Below, piece after piece: positions 1-6,567 of a stretch of DNA of 11,755 nucleotides (its first letter is position 1; each line of letters begins with the position of its first letter). The stretch lies in the NCBI GenBank assembly GCA_964437825.1, contig CAYTIH010000064.1, positions 1 through 11,755 of the forward strand, given 5' to 3'. The notes under the pieces are model-generated. The model searched no databases. It saw only the letters and a program-made list of their open reading frames with translations, and was not told the DNA's origin. Made by a program: the position numbers and the translations under genes. Source of the DNA: JBJFCE01 sp964437825. Its GTDB lineage: Bacteria > Bacillota > Clostridia > Lachnospirales > Lachnospiraceae.

Positions 1-1390
1 GCATGTAGCTGTCAACCTCGGGAAGAAGTAAGGGCAAATCCTTTTCATCCAAAGGAACATAACCGCACTTTTCGCATTTTACGATCGGAATAGGCTCACC
101 CCAATAACGCTGGCGGGAAAATACCCAGTCGCGCAGCTTGAAATTGACCTTTGCGTTACCGATTCCCTTTTCTTCCAGAAATTCGATCATTTTCTTTTTG
201 GCATCGGCAACCTCCAGTCCGTTCAGAAAATCGGAGTTTACAAGCTTACCGGCTGCAACATCGGTAAAGACTTCCTCCTGAACGTCCCTGCCGCCGGCAA
301 CAACCTCAATGATCGGAAGCTGAAATTTCTTTGCAAATTCCCAGTCACGCTCATCATGCGCAGGAACCGCCATAATCGCACCTGTTCCGTAGCTCATCAG
401 GACATAGTCGGAAATCCAGATCGGAATTTCCTTGCCGTTTACCGGATTTACTGCGGTTAAGCCCTGAATCTGCACGCCGGTCTTTTCCTTTGCCAGCTCG
501 GCACGTTCAAAATCCGATTTTCTGGCGGCCGCTTCGCGGTATGCCTGAATTTCATCCCAGTTACCCAGCTCGTCCTTATATTTATCAATCATCGGATGCT
601 CGGGAGAAACAACCATATAGGTTACGCCAAACAGAGTATCGCATCTGGTCGTATAGATTCTAAGCTTATCTTCTTTATCCTTGATGCTAAAATCCACTTC
701 CGCGCCCGTGGATTTGCCGATCCAGTTTTTCTGTGATACCTTGACTCTCTCAATATAATCAACATCGTTTAAGCCCTCAAGCAGCTTTTCCGCATATTCC
801 GTGATCTTTAACATCCACTGGCTTTGCGCTTTTCTGATAACGGGAGCACCGCAGCGCTCGCAAACGCCGTTGACTACCTCCTCATTGGCAAGCCCCACCT
901 TACAGGAGGTACACCAGTTAATGGGCATTTCGGTTTTATATGCCAGTCCCGCTTTAAATAATTTCAGAAAAATCCACTGTGTCCAGTGATAGTATTCCGG
1001 ATCCGTGGTATTGATTTCTCTGTTCCAGTCAAAAGAATAGCCAATCGAATGAAGCTGTTCCTTGAACCGGTTCACGTTGTTTTTGGTTACGATCTTCGGA
1101 TGAATCTGATTCTTGATCGCATAGTTCTCGGTCGGAAGTCCGAATGCGTCCCATCCCATCGGAAACAGCACGTTATATCCCTGCATTCTTCTCTTACGGG
1201 ATACGATATCCATTGCGGTATACGGTCTGGGATGACCTACATGGAGTCCCTGTCCTGAGGGATAAGGAAACTCTACCAGCGCATAATACTTCGGTTTGCT
1301 GTAATCCTCAGATACCGCAAACGCCTGCTCATCGTCCCATACCTTCTGCCACTTTTTTTCCACTACCTTATGATTATATACTTCTGCCAT
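1..1390 (-). CDS. leuS: leucyl-tRNA synthetase, N-terminal 463 residues (3' end outside window)
   Basis: Class I aminoacyl-tRNA synthetase that charges tRNA-Leu with leucine in the cytoplasm. The reading frame is open from the ATG at 1390 to the left edge. Seen in the translation: the HIGH-type motif HVGH (residues 50-53) after FPYPSGQGL; the catalytic-domain text GWDAFGLPTENYA (79-91); a cysteine pair WCTSC / CERC (159-180) typical of the zinc insertion; and the CP1 editing domain with TTRCDTLFG (247-255) and GTGAIMAVPAHD (335-346). A second Cys pair (KCEKCG, 438-443) lies near the edge. The KMSKS loop and anticodon-binding domain must lie outside the window, since LeuS is usually about 800 residues. 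The start is fixed by GGAGGT eight bases upstream and by the typical N-terminus MAEVYNHKVVEKKWQ. Its own promoter is visible at 1449-1476, so it is probably the first gene of its transcript. Confidence 0.98.
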   Translation of the reverse strand, partial: MAEVYNHKVVEKKWQKVWDDEQAFAVSEDYSKPKYYALVEFPYPSGQGLHVGHPRPYTAMDIVSRKRRMQGYNVLFPMGWDAFGLPTENYAIKNQIHPKIVTKNNVNRFKEQLHSIGYSFDWNREINTTDPEYYHWTQWIFLKLFKAGLAYKTEMPINWCTSCKVGLANEEVVNGVCERCGAPVIRKAQSQWMLKITEYAEKLLEGLNDVDYIERVKVSQKNWIGKSTGAEVDFSIKDKEDKLRIYTTRCDTLFGVTYMVVSPEHPMIDKYKDELGNWDEIQAYREAAARKSDFERAELAKEKTGVQIQGLTAVNPVNGKEIPIWISDYVLMSYGTGAIMAVPAHDERDWEFAKKFQLPIIEVVAGGRDVQEEVFTDVAAGKLVNSDFLNGLEVADAKKKMIEFLEEKGIGNAKVNFKLRDWVFSRQRYWGEPIPIVKCEKCGYVPLDEKDLPLLLPEVDSYM

Positions 1391-1448
1391 CTATCATTAC
1401 CTCCAATCCGCACCCTCCGGTTACGGCATTTATCTGACAAGCACTAAT

Positions 1449-1476
1449 ATTTTACTATAACCGCGGGATTTGTCAA
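1449..1476 (-). promoter_or_regulatory. sigma-A promoter of leuS
   Basis: On the minus strand a perfect TTGACA (-35, 1476-1471) is followed by a 16-base spacer and TAAAAT (-10, 1454-1449). Transcription would start near 1442, about 50 bases before the leuS ATG. That leader is too short for a tRNA-Leu T-box, so no T-box control is visible from this promoter. Confidence 0.7.
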
Positions 1477-1483
1477 CCCGAGC

Positions 1484-1519
1484 GCCGGCGGATCCTATTG
1501 GGTTTTTGCCGGCGGATCC
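1484..1519. repeat. 12-bp direct repeat pair in the leuS / AEC-permease intergenic region
   Basis: The 12-mer GCCGGCGGATCC occurs at 1484-1495 and again at 1508-1519, a period of 24 bases. The pair lies between the divergent promoters of leuS and the AEC permease, just upstream of both -35 boxes. It could be a paired operator, because the two sites are nearly two helical turns apart and close to both promoters. Equally it may be a chance duplication. No regulator can be assigned. Confidence 0.5.
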
Positions 1520-1527
1520 AATTTGAT

Positions 1528-1556
1528 TTTGCAATTTAGGCAAAAACGAGTATAAT
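1528..1556 (+). promoter_or_regulatory. probable sigma-A promoter of the AEC permease gene
   Basis: A perfect TATAAT (1551-1556) is preceded at 17 bases by TTTGCA (1528-1533), a weak -35 with four of six consensus positions. It lies about 50 bases upstream of the AEC permease start and points at it. Confidence 0.55.
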
Positions 1557-1605
1557 TTCCTTTAGCGTAATCCCTAAACCATGAAATAAGGAAGTGCAGC
1601 GATCC

Positions 1606-2550
1606 ATGAATAATCTGATTTTCTGTCTGAATGCAACCATACCCATTTTCCTTTTAATGATTCTCGGCATGATTTTCAAAAAAACCGGAGTTTTTCAGGA
1701 CTCCTTTGTACGAACCATGAATTCCTTTGTTTTCCGCTTTGCCTTACCGGTTCTGCTGTTTAAAGAGCTGTCTGCACAGGATTTTGTCAGCGCCTTTGAC
1801 GGGCGCTTTGTCCTGTTCTGCTTTGCGGTAACACTCTGCTCCATCGCAATTACCGTTCTTGTTTCGTATCTCTGGAAGGATCATTCCATCCGCGGAGAAT
1901 TCGCGCAGGCCTCCTATCGTTCCTCAGCGGCGCTGCTCGGGATCGGCTTCATCCAGAATATTTACGGAAACGCAGGAATGGCACCCATGATGATCATAGG
2001 TACCGTTCCTCTTTACAATATCATGGCAGTCGTCATTCTCACCTTTTTGAAACCCGAGCGCGAACGCATCAGCAAAAATCTTTTGTTACATACCCTGAAG
2101 GACATCCTGACAAATCCCATTATTCTGGGGATCCTTACCGGTATGCTCTGGTCCGCCCTTTGCATCCCGCAGCCCGAAATCATGCAAAAAACCATCACCT
2201 ATGCAGCTAACCTCGCAACCCCCTTAGGACTTATGGCTATGGGCGCAGGCTTTCAGGCTAAGGCAGCCGTTACAAGATTAAAACCCGCACTGACTGCATG
2301 CTTCTTTAAGCTCATTCTGTTCTGCGCTATATTTTTACCGCTTGCAGTCAATCTGGGATTTACCGGCGACAAATTGGTATCCATTTTGATCATGCTCGGT
2401 TCTCCCACCACTGTCAGCTGTTATGTTATGGCAAAAAATATGGGACACGAAGGAACCTTGTCGAGTACCGTAGTTATGTTAACTACCGTACTCAGTGCCT
2501 TTACGCTTACGCTATGGCTTTACATCATAAAAAGTCTGGGACTGATTTAG
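1606..2550 (+). CDS. AEC (auxin efflux carrier) family permease
   Basis: Membrane transporter of the AEC / Mem_trans family, whose bacterial members export or import small organic acids and other anions. The substrate here is unknown. The 314-residue protein is hydrophobic throughout, with about ten segments in two halves. It starts with the family-typical N-terminus (NATIPIFLLMILGMIFKKTG), has FALPVLLFKEL near residue 50, NPIILGILTGML near 170, and the second-half text ATPLGLMAMGAGF near 205-217. The length matches the family. I prefer the ATG at 1606. The frame also has a GTG at 1594, but the purine-rich AAGGAAG (1588-1594) overlaps that codon and cannot serve it. Spacing from this sequence to 1606 is about 13 bases, rather long. 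The gene stands alone on the plus strand and converges with the ABC permease gene only 13 bases away, with no clear terminator between them. Confidence 0.9.
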   Translation: MNNLIFCLNATIPIFLLMILGMIFKKTGVFQDSFVRTMNSFVFRFALPVLLFKELSAQDFVSAFDGRFVLFCFAVTLCSIAITVLVSYLWKDHSIRGEFAQASYRSSAALLGIGFIQNIYGNAGMAPMMIIGTVPLYNIMAVVILTFLKPERERISKNLLLHTLKDILTNPIILGILTGMLWSALCIPQPEIMQKTITYAANLATPLGLMAMGAGFQAKAAVTRLKPALTACFFKLILFCAIFLPLAVNLGFTGDKLVSILIMLGSPTTVSCYVMAKNMGHEGTLSSTVVMLTTVLSAFTLTLWLYIIKSLGLI

Positions 2551-2563
2551 TATGATTGCGCAC

Positions 2564-3325
2564 TCAGCGCAGGTCCTTGCGCCTCTTTTTATCAAATACG
2601 ACAATCGCAAGCAGCAGTATGACAGCCATATATACACATACAATCAAAAGATGGGATCCGATCTTTTCGTATTGTCCGAACACAGCATTTCTTGCAGCCA
2701 TCACCATATGATAAAAAGGAAGCGCCTCACAGATTCTTTTCAGGCCTCCCGTTAAATTCTCCACATCCATCCAGATGCCCCCCAATAAAGCGGAAACGGA
2801 AACAATAATGGAACACAAGCCCGGCGCTGCCTTTTCGCTGCATAAGGTTCCGATGAGCAGACCAATGCCTATGAACAGGAGCGCGGCCGGAATCAGGACA
2901 AGGACTGCCAGAAGCACACGCTCCGGATGAAAGGTGACGCCGACGACTGCTCCGACGCCAATGGAGGCAAGGAAAGTGATCACACTCTGTATCACGGCAA
3001 TGAAAAACAGCGGACACAGGTATCCGAGGATAAAATCCGCTGCCGTCATCGGTGATGCATACAGCCGGAGCAGAAACGCACTGCTTCTGTCCTTGGAAAT
3101 CTGAAGGCAGGTAAACAGCATCACGAAGGAAAGCCCGAATACCGCAATCCCGCTCGATAAATAATCCGTCCGGAAAATCAGCATATTGGCCTCCTTGGGA
3201 ATACTCTGATTCACAAGCGTCATTACTGCAAGCATTACAAGCGGAAAGCCCAGACAGAAAATATAGCTTAACGGATCTCGTAACAGTTCTTTTCTGTTTC
3301 TTACTGCAAATATCAGCATTCTCAT
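2564..3325 (-). CDS. ABC-2 type transporter permease
   Basis: Membrane subunit of an ABC exporter, partner of the ATPase encoded upstream. The 253-residue protein has a short cytoplasmic N-terminus (MRMLIFAVRNRKELLRDP, the usual ABC-2 coupling-helix text) and about six hydrophobic segments: near residues 18-36, 55-80, 100-125, 135-158, 168-187 and 225-245. It ends in a basic tail (KKRRKDLR). Length and topology fit the ABC-2 family. The ATG at 3325 is chosen because GGAG lies six bases upstream (3335-3332). The ATG at 3337 used by a longer frame has no binding site and lies inside the repeat. The gene is separated from its ATPase by 141 bases occupied by the repeat/hairpin block at 3334-3467, which is unusual for such a pair. 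The exported substrate cannot be told from sequence. Confidence 0.88.
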   Translation of the reverse strand: MRMLIFAVRNRKELLRDPLSYIFCLGFPLVMLAVMTLVNQSIPKEANMLIFRTDYLSSGIAVFGLSFVMLFTCLQISKDRSSAFLLRLYASPMTAADFILGYLCPLFFIAVIQSVITFLASIGVGAVVGVTFHPERVLLAVLVLIPAALLFIGIGLLIGTLCSEKAAPGLCSIIVSVSALLGGIWMDVENLTGGLKRICEALPFYHMVMAARNAVFGQYEKIGSHLLIVCVYMAVILLLAIVVFDKKRRKDLR

Positions 3326-3333
3326 TTTAATCT

Positions 3334-3467
3334 CCATTCCGGAGCGTCAGCAACGGGGCGGCGGGAAATCCGCGAAAGCGATTTCCCGTCTGCCATCAGG
3401 GCTATTTGTGACGCTCCTGCACAAATAGCTGTGTGAAAAATCAGCATATCAATGTGATTTTTCACAC
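3334..3467. repeat. dispersed repeat copy 1 plus adjoining hairpin block, between ABC ATPase and permease genes
   Basis: The core 3334-3397 is 62/64 identical to 7128-7191. Inside it, GGGAAATC (3363-3370) and GATTTCCC (3380-3387) form a hairpin that extends to 11 pairs with one G-T wobble. Its apex is GCGAAAGC (3372-3379), two G-C pairs closing a GAAA loop. Two more perfect hairpins follow outside the shared core. One has 10 bp (3401-3410 with 3420-3429, loop 3411-3419). The other has 13 bp (3431-3443 with 3455-3467, loop 3444-3454). In addition GGAGCGTCA (3341-3349) is the exact reverse complement of TGACGCTCC (3409-3417), which lies mostly in the loop of the 10-bp hairpin, so a loop-to-upstream pseudoknot is possible. 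The block begins exactly at the ATPase stop codon and ends at the permease ribosome binding site. It resembles a REP- or MITE-like palindromic element. I do not recognise the family. Confidence 0.85.
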
Positions 3468-4222
3468 TATTTTTCCTCCCCATCCATATGATCATTTTCT
3501 GCAATCCGGATAAATGCCTCCTCCAGATTGTCCGCACCTGTTTTCTCAAGCAGCTCTTCCAGTGTTCCGATCTCTCTGATCCTTCCGTCCACCATCACGG
3601 CAATTCTGTCGGCCAGCGACTGCGCTTCCTCCAGATAATGCGTTGTTAATACCACGGTTATCTTACCTTTCAGGGATTCCACAAAGCTGTGCAGCTCCCT
3701 TCTGGCAAGCACATCCAGTCCCAACGTCGGTTCATCCAAAAACAGTACCTTCGGCTGTGTAATCATTGCCATTGCAATACTCACTCTCCTCTGCCAGCCT
3801 CCGGATAATAGTTTCGCTTTTTGATCCGCAATTTCCTCCAGATGAAACTCCTGTATCATCTGATTCACTTTCTGCTTCTGATCCTGTTTCCTGCCGTCAG
3901 AAATCCCATAGATTCCCGCCATAAATTCCAGATTTTCCCGGACTGTCAGATTCTGGGCAACCGCCGTTTCCTGCGGAGACAAATTGATGATCCGCTTAAT
4001 CTCCTTTAAATCATGACTCAGGGTCTTTCCGTAAATAACAGCCTCTCCTCCGGTAGGTTTGCTGAGGCCCGACAGCATTCTGATCGTTGTTGTCTTTCCT
4101 GCGCCGTTGACGCCAAGCAGCGCAAACAGCTCTCCCTCCCCGATTGTCAGACTAATTCCGTCCACGGCTGTTTTATTGCCGAACTGTTTTTTCAGCTGCT
4201 GTAATACAATTGCATCCTTCAT
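3467..4222 (-). CDS. ABC transporter ATP-binding protein
   Basis: Cytoplasmic ATPase that powers the ABC-2 permease encoded downstream. Residue numbers count from the ATG at 4231, three codons ahead of the start chosen here. All nucleotide-binding motifs are present: Walker A GVNGAGKTT (40-48), Q-loop around SPQET (85-89), signature LSGGWQRRV (142-150, W in place of the usual Q/M), Walker B VLFLDEP (162-168), D-loop GLD (171-173) and switch His198 in TTHYLEEA. The DrrA/CcmA-like C-terminal end (GTLEELLEKTG...LEEAFIRI) is typical of ATPases paired with ABC-2 permeases. The start at 4222 is preferred because GAGGGGG (4238-4232) sits nine bases upstream. The in-frame ATG at 4231 directly abuts that site. 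This gives 251 residues. The binding site overlaps the DUF3021 stop codon, so translation is likely coupled to it. Downstream, the stop codon touches the first arm of the hairpin block. Confidence 0.95.
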   Translation of the reverse strand: MKDAIVLQQLKKQFGNKTAVDGISLTIGEGELFALLGVNGAGKTTTIRMLSGLSKPTGGEAVIYGKTLSHDLKEIKRIINLSPQETAVAQNLTVRENLEFMAGIYGISDGRKQDQKQKVNQMIQEFHLEEIADQKAKLLSGGWQRRVSIAMAMITQPKVLFLDEPTLGLDVLARRELHSFVESLKGKITVVLTTHYLEEAQSLADRIAVMVDGRIREIGTLEELLEKTGADNLEEAFIRIAENDHMDGEEK

Positions 4223-4237
4223 TTCTTTCATCCCCCT

Positions 4238-4762
4238 CTAAATGCCGCCTGTTTCTTCCTGATATTCTGTGATTTTCTCTTCTCTTAACAAATCCAGAAG
4301 CCGTCTGTTGATTTCTCTTGTCTCCTTTCTGTAGTAAAGTATTCTCGTAATCCATGTGACCGCATAGGTAAAACACAGACTGATACAAACACTGATCATG
4401 ATATTCCTATATCTTCCAAGCCCCCAGCAAAACATGCAGACCGGAATCCAGACAACGGATGTCAGTATAAAATGAATCAGCGCCTGTTTTACCATGCTCC
4501 ATTTCGCAACCTCAAAAATGAATGAGCACCCGCCAAAGCTCATTCCGACCAGCCCGCACAGCAGGATCTGAACAATCAGCGCCGTATAGGGATTCGAAAA
4601 ATGCGCCGCGTAAGTGGGCACCAGCGGAGCCGCCTGCACATTTCCTGTCGCATGAATAATAATTTCTATGTTAATCAGCATGACAACCTGTGAAACCACC
4701 ACAGTAAAAGCAAAACTGAAAAGCATTCTCCACAAAATCTTCAAAGCTAAGGACTCTCTCAT
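4238..4762 (-). CDS. DUF3021 family membrane protein, probable partner of the LytTR regulator
   Basis: A 174-residue integral membrane protein of the DUF3021 type. Four hydrophobic segments are visible: about residues 13-36, 60-84, 94-114 and 120-142. A cytoplasmic tail follows, rich in charged residues (YYRKETREINRRLLDLLREEK). Family knowledge: DUF3021 proteins are encoded next to small LytTR regulators in Firmicutes, and in the streptococcal LytTR regulatory systems the membrane protein restrains its cognate regulator. That role here is inferred from gene order, not shown by the sequence. The ATG at 4762 overlaps the stop codon of the LytTR gene (TAATG), so the two are translationally coupled in a fixed ratio. 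The ABC transporter follows directly. Confidence 0.88.
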   Translation of the reverse strand: MRESLALKILWRMLFSFAFTVVVSQVVMLINIEIIIHATGNVQAAPLVPTYAAHFSNPYTALIVQILLCGLVGMSFGGCSFIFEVAKWSMVKQALIHFILTSVVWIPVCMFCWGLGRYRNIMISVCISLCFTYAVTWITRILYYRKETREINRRLLDLLREEKITEYQEETGGI

Positions 4763-5223
4763 TACTTTTTCTCCTTTCCTATTCCCAATACCTGTTTGAT
4801 TCTGCTTACATATCTTCTGGATACATAGGTCTCTATCCCTCCCTGCAGATACATATGAATAGTACCTGCCATACTGGTATCCAGCCGTCTGATTTTCCGG
4901 ACATTTACGATTTCGGAATTGGAAATTCTGACAAATTTCTGCTGTTCCAGCAGCTCCTCCAGTTCATAAAGTCTATATCTGACGCCATATCTGCGCTTTT
5001 CCGTCTGCGCAAATACTTTCTGATCCTCACCATAAAAACGAATGATCGATGCACAGGGAATCTTAGCCGCATTGTTTTCCTCATATACCGTAATCATTTC
5101 GTTCACGGAATCGGATACCAGCTGAAAAAGCTCCTTCATCTGTTTGTTATGCTCCGGTCCGCATATGACGATTTCCGGCTCTTTGTATTTCTCATGTATG
5201 TAAAGTGAGATTTTCATACTCAT
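4762..5223 (-). CDS. LytTR-domain DNA-binding transcriptional regulator
   Basis: A 153-residue stand-alone LytTR protein. The first roughly 55 residues (MSMKISLYIHEKYKEPEIVI...) form a short N-terminal region with no receiver domain or phospho-acceptor. Residues about 56-147 are the LytTR DNA-binding domain: ASIIRFYGEDQKVFAQT, then YRLYELEELL, FVRISNSEIVNVRKI (97-111) and TYVSRRYVSRIKQVLG (132-147), the standard LytTR closing strands. LytTR proteins bind paired 9-10-bp direct repeats and usually control their own operon. The ATG at 5223 has AAGGA seven bases upstream. The next in-frame ATG (5217) and longer upstream frames lack one. The gene is first in a cassette with DUF3021 and an ABC exporter. 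I could not identify a convincing -35/-10 pair upstream, only two copies of TTAGTAT about 37 bases apart. Confidence 0.93.
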   Translation of the reverse strand: MSMKISLYIHEKYKEPEIVICGPEHNKQMKELFQLVSDSVNEMITVYEENNAAKIPCASIIRFYGEDQKVFAQTEKRRYGVRYRLYELEELLEQQKFVRISNSEIVNVRKIRRLDTSMAGTIHMYLQGGIETYVSRRYVSRIKQVLGIGKEKK

Positions 5224-5319
5224 CTTCTGTTCCTTTCCTATTCCTATACTAACTATTTTCACAAATTTCTTTCCGAAAATCCATACTAAAAATCCAATAT
5301 TCAATTCATATTTTGAGTA

Positions 5320-5360
5320 TAAAAAAAGATGCCGCAATTGCACGTCATTTGCGACATCTG
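5320..5360 (-). terminator. rho-independent terminator behind the small alarmone synthetase gene
   Basis: Read on the minus strand, AGATG-T-CGCAA (5359-5349) pairs with TTGCG-G-CATCT (5337-5327) across a short loop, giving two five-base-pair helices around one mismatch. Seven T residues (5327-5321) follow at once. It lies about 50 bases past the synthetase stop codon and separates that gene from the LytTR cassette. Confidence 0.75.
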
Positions 5361-5408
5361 GTTGTTTTTGATTGATAAACGGTTATTATATATTTGTTTA
5401 TGTACTGC

Positions 5409-6149
5409 CTATTCATCCCATTCGATCCGGGATCTGATTCTCTGCATTTTGCTGTCAAGCTCCGCAATCGTATCTGCACACTTCTTTAATTCTCCGGCAA
5501 TCTCATCCGCACAGCTCAAATCCTTTTTGTAGCGCAGCTTATGCTCAAGAGAAGCCCAGAAATCCATGGCAATGGTACGCAGCTGGATTTCCACTCGCAT
5601 CATTCTTTTCTCATCCGCCAGAAAGATCGGTGTTTCAATAATTAAATGCAGACTCCGGTATCCGTTTTCCTTTGGATTTCTGATATAATCCTTCTTCTTG
5701 ACCAGTCTTACATCATCCTGCTGCAGCAGATATCTTGCAATCAAATATACGTCCTCCGGAAAAGAGCAGATTACCCGGATTCCCGCTATATCATTCAGGT
5801 TTTGCTCAATATTCTGTACTGTAGGCGCAATTCCTTTACGAATCATTTTTTCGACTATACTGCGCGGCTCCTTCAGTCTGGACTTAATTGTTTCAATCGG
5901 ATTTCGGTCGTACCGGAGGGACAACGTCTCATTCAGCACCCGCATCTTGGTTTCCACTTCCATAATCGCACAGCGGTAATATGCCATCAGCTGCCTGAAC
6001 TGCTCCTGCATATTAAACGCACGCGCCGCCAATTCCGTTGCCTGCATTTCCTTTCCTTCGCCAAACACGATGCTATTCTCCCGCAATACTACAAGATCAG
6101 TACTGTCATGCATTTCGGCTGTTCTTTTCTTCTCATGCTCCATTCTCAT
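5409..6149 (-). CDS. small alarmone synthetase, RelQ/YjbM-like (GTP pyrophosphokinase family)
   Basis: Single-domain (p)ppGpp synthetase that transfers pyrophosphate from ATP to GTP or GDP. No HD hydrolase domain, TGS or ACT domain is present. Family motifs are intact: NDIAGIRVICSF (119-130), KDYIRNPKENGYRSLHLI (153-170, with the guanosine-stacking Tyr164), VEIQLRTIAMDFWASLEHKL (186-205, with catalytic Glu187), and a C-terminal helix. RelQ proteins are usually about 210-220 residues; this one has 246 because of roughly 35 extra N-terminal residues. The ATG at 6149 is preceded by GGAAGGA at a somewhat long spacing. An internal ATG at 6047 (MQATELAARAF) has GAAGG seven bases upstream and would give a normal-length protein, so the start is uncertain. 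The gene is a single transcription unit on the minus strand, with a terminator behind it and a related hairpin in front (6187-6210). Confidence 0.93.
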   Translation of the reverse strand: MRMEHEKKRTAEMHDSTDLVVLRENSIVFGEGKEMQATELAARAFNMQEQFRQLMAYYRCAIMEVETKMRVLNETLSLRYDRNPIETIKSRLKEPRSIVEKMIRKGIAPTVQNIEQNLNDIAGIRVICSFPEDVYLIARYLLQQDDVRLVKKKDYIRNPKENGYRSLHLIIETPIFLADEKRMMRVEIQLRTIAMDFWASLEHKLRYKKDLSCADEIAGELKKCADTIAELDSKMQRIRSRIEWDE

Positions 6150-6182
6150 CTATGCAAATTTCCTTCCCGAACTCCATATTTT

Positions 6183-6567
6183 TCAAAATAAAAGCCGTAA
6201 TTTCTGCGGCATCTTTATATTACTATAAAAAATCCGAAAAAAAATAACTTTTAGATAAATATCATGATTTTTTACAATCTCTTTAGATGAATTAGGAGCG
6301 TTCTTTACTAAGTATAATGTTTGCCTGCGTTTTGACTTGAACAAGGAGCAGAATAATAGGATTCCGGATACGGCTGCAAGGAACAGATAGGACTGGATCA
6401 CGGGAACATAATTATAAGGTTCCAGACTCCAAACATTATAAAAATCACGTCTGACATAGGTAACCGGCAGGAGCCCTGCAGCAGCCTGATTTGGCGGCTT
6501 CGCATTTTTCTCAGAATTCTTCTTTTACCCGCATAATCATGCGCTCAATTGCCGGATACCGATTCAT
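6183..6567 (-). pseudogene. frameshifted small membrane-protein gene following PAP2
   Basis: An ATG at 6567 overlaps the PAP2 stop codon (ATGA) and reads 18 codons (MNRYPAIERMIMRVKEEF) to a TGA at 6511-6513. In the next frame, open from just before that stop down to 6183, the text continues as plausible protein: a Pro/Ala-rich linker (KNAKPPNQAAAGLLPVTYV), then RRDFYNVWSLEPYNYV, then one hydrophobic helix (VIQSYLFLAAVSGILLFC) and a basic stop-transfer segment (SLFKSKRR). This suggests one gene broken by a single-base shift near 6513-6520, or an unusual +1 frameshift at TTC-TGA. The last roughly 35 codons are very AT-rich and run into the hairpin at 6187-6210, so they are probably not original coding sequence. 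I do not recognise the protein. The ATGA overlap implies it was once translationally coupled to PAP2. Confidence 0.4.
6187..6210 (-). terminator. hairpin plus T-rich tract upstream of the alarmone synthetase gene (possible terminator of the preceding operon)
   Basis: On the minus strand GCCG (6210-6207) pairs with CGGC (6197-6194) around a nine-base loop, followed by TTTTATTTT. The stem is short, so it is a weak terminator at best. It resembles the terminator at 5320-5360 (shared GCCG[C/T]AATT and GCG[A/G]CATCT text on the plus strand). It may end the hydrolase-PAP2 transcript or lie in the leader of the synthetase gene, whose ATG is 38 bases downstream. A TATAGT on the minus strand (6228-6223) could be a -10 box just ahead of it, but no good -35 is visible. 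Confidence 0.4.

Noticed and set aside
1391..1593. A T-box leader for leuS, suggested by CCGCGG-type text upstream of the gene
   Set aside because: The text lies in the spacer of a clear TTGACA/TAAAAT promoter, the resulting leader is only about 50 bases, and no AGGGTGGNACCGCG motif or terminator/antiterminator pair is present.
2548..2575. TGCGC-ACTCA-GCGCA as a terminator for the convergent AEC and ABC permease genes
   Set aside because: Five-bp stem overlapping the permease stop codon, with no T-run on either side.
3334..3467. A retron-type or CRISPR-like RNA locus in the hairpin block
   Set aside because: No reverse transcriptase, Cas gene or regularly spaced repeats are present; there are only palindromes and one dispersed second copy.
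3431..3475. The 13-bp hairpin followed by TATTTTT as a plus-strand terminator
   Set aside because: No plus-strand gene leads into it; the neighbouring genes are all on the minus strand, where no T-run follows the stem.
3322..3549. A 75-codon minus-strand frame across the hairpin block and the end of the ATPase gene
   Set aside because: It overlaps the ATPase gene in another frame, has no ribosome binding site, and consists of the repeat's own open frame plus palindromic sequence; treated as part of the repeat.
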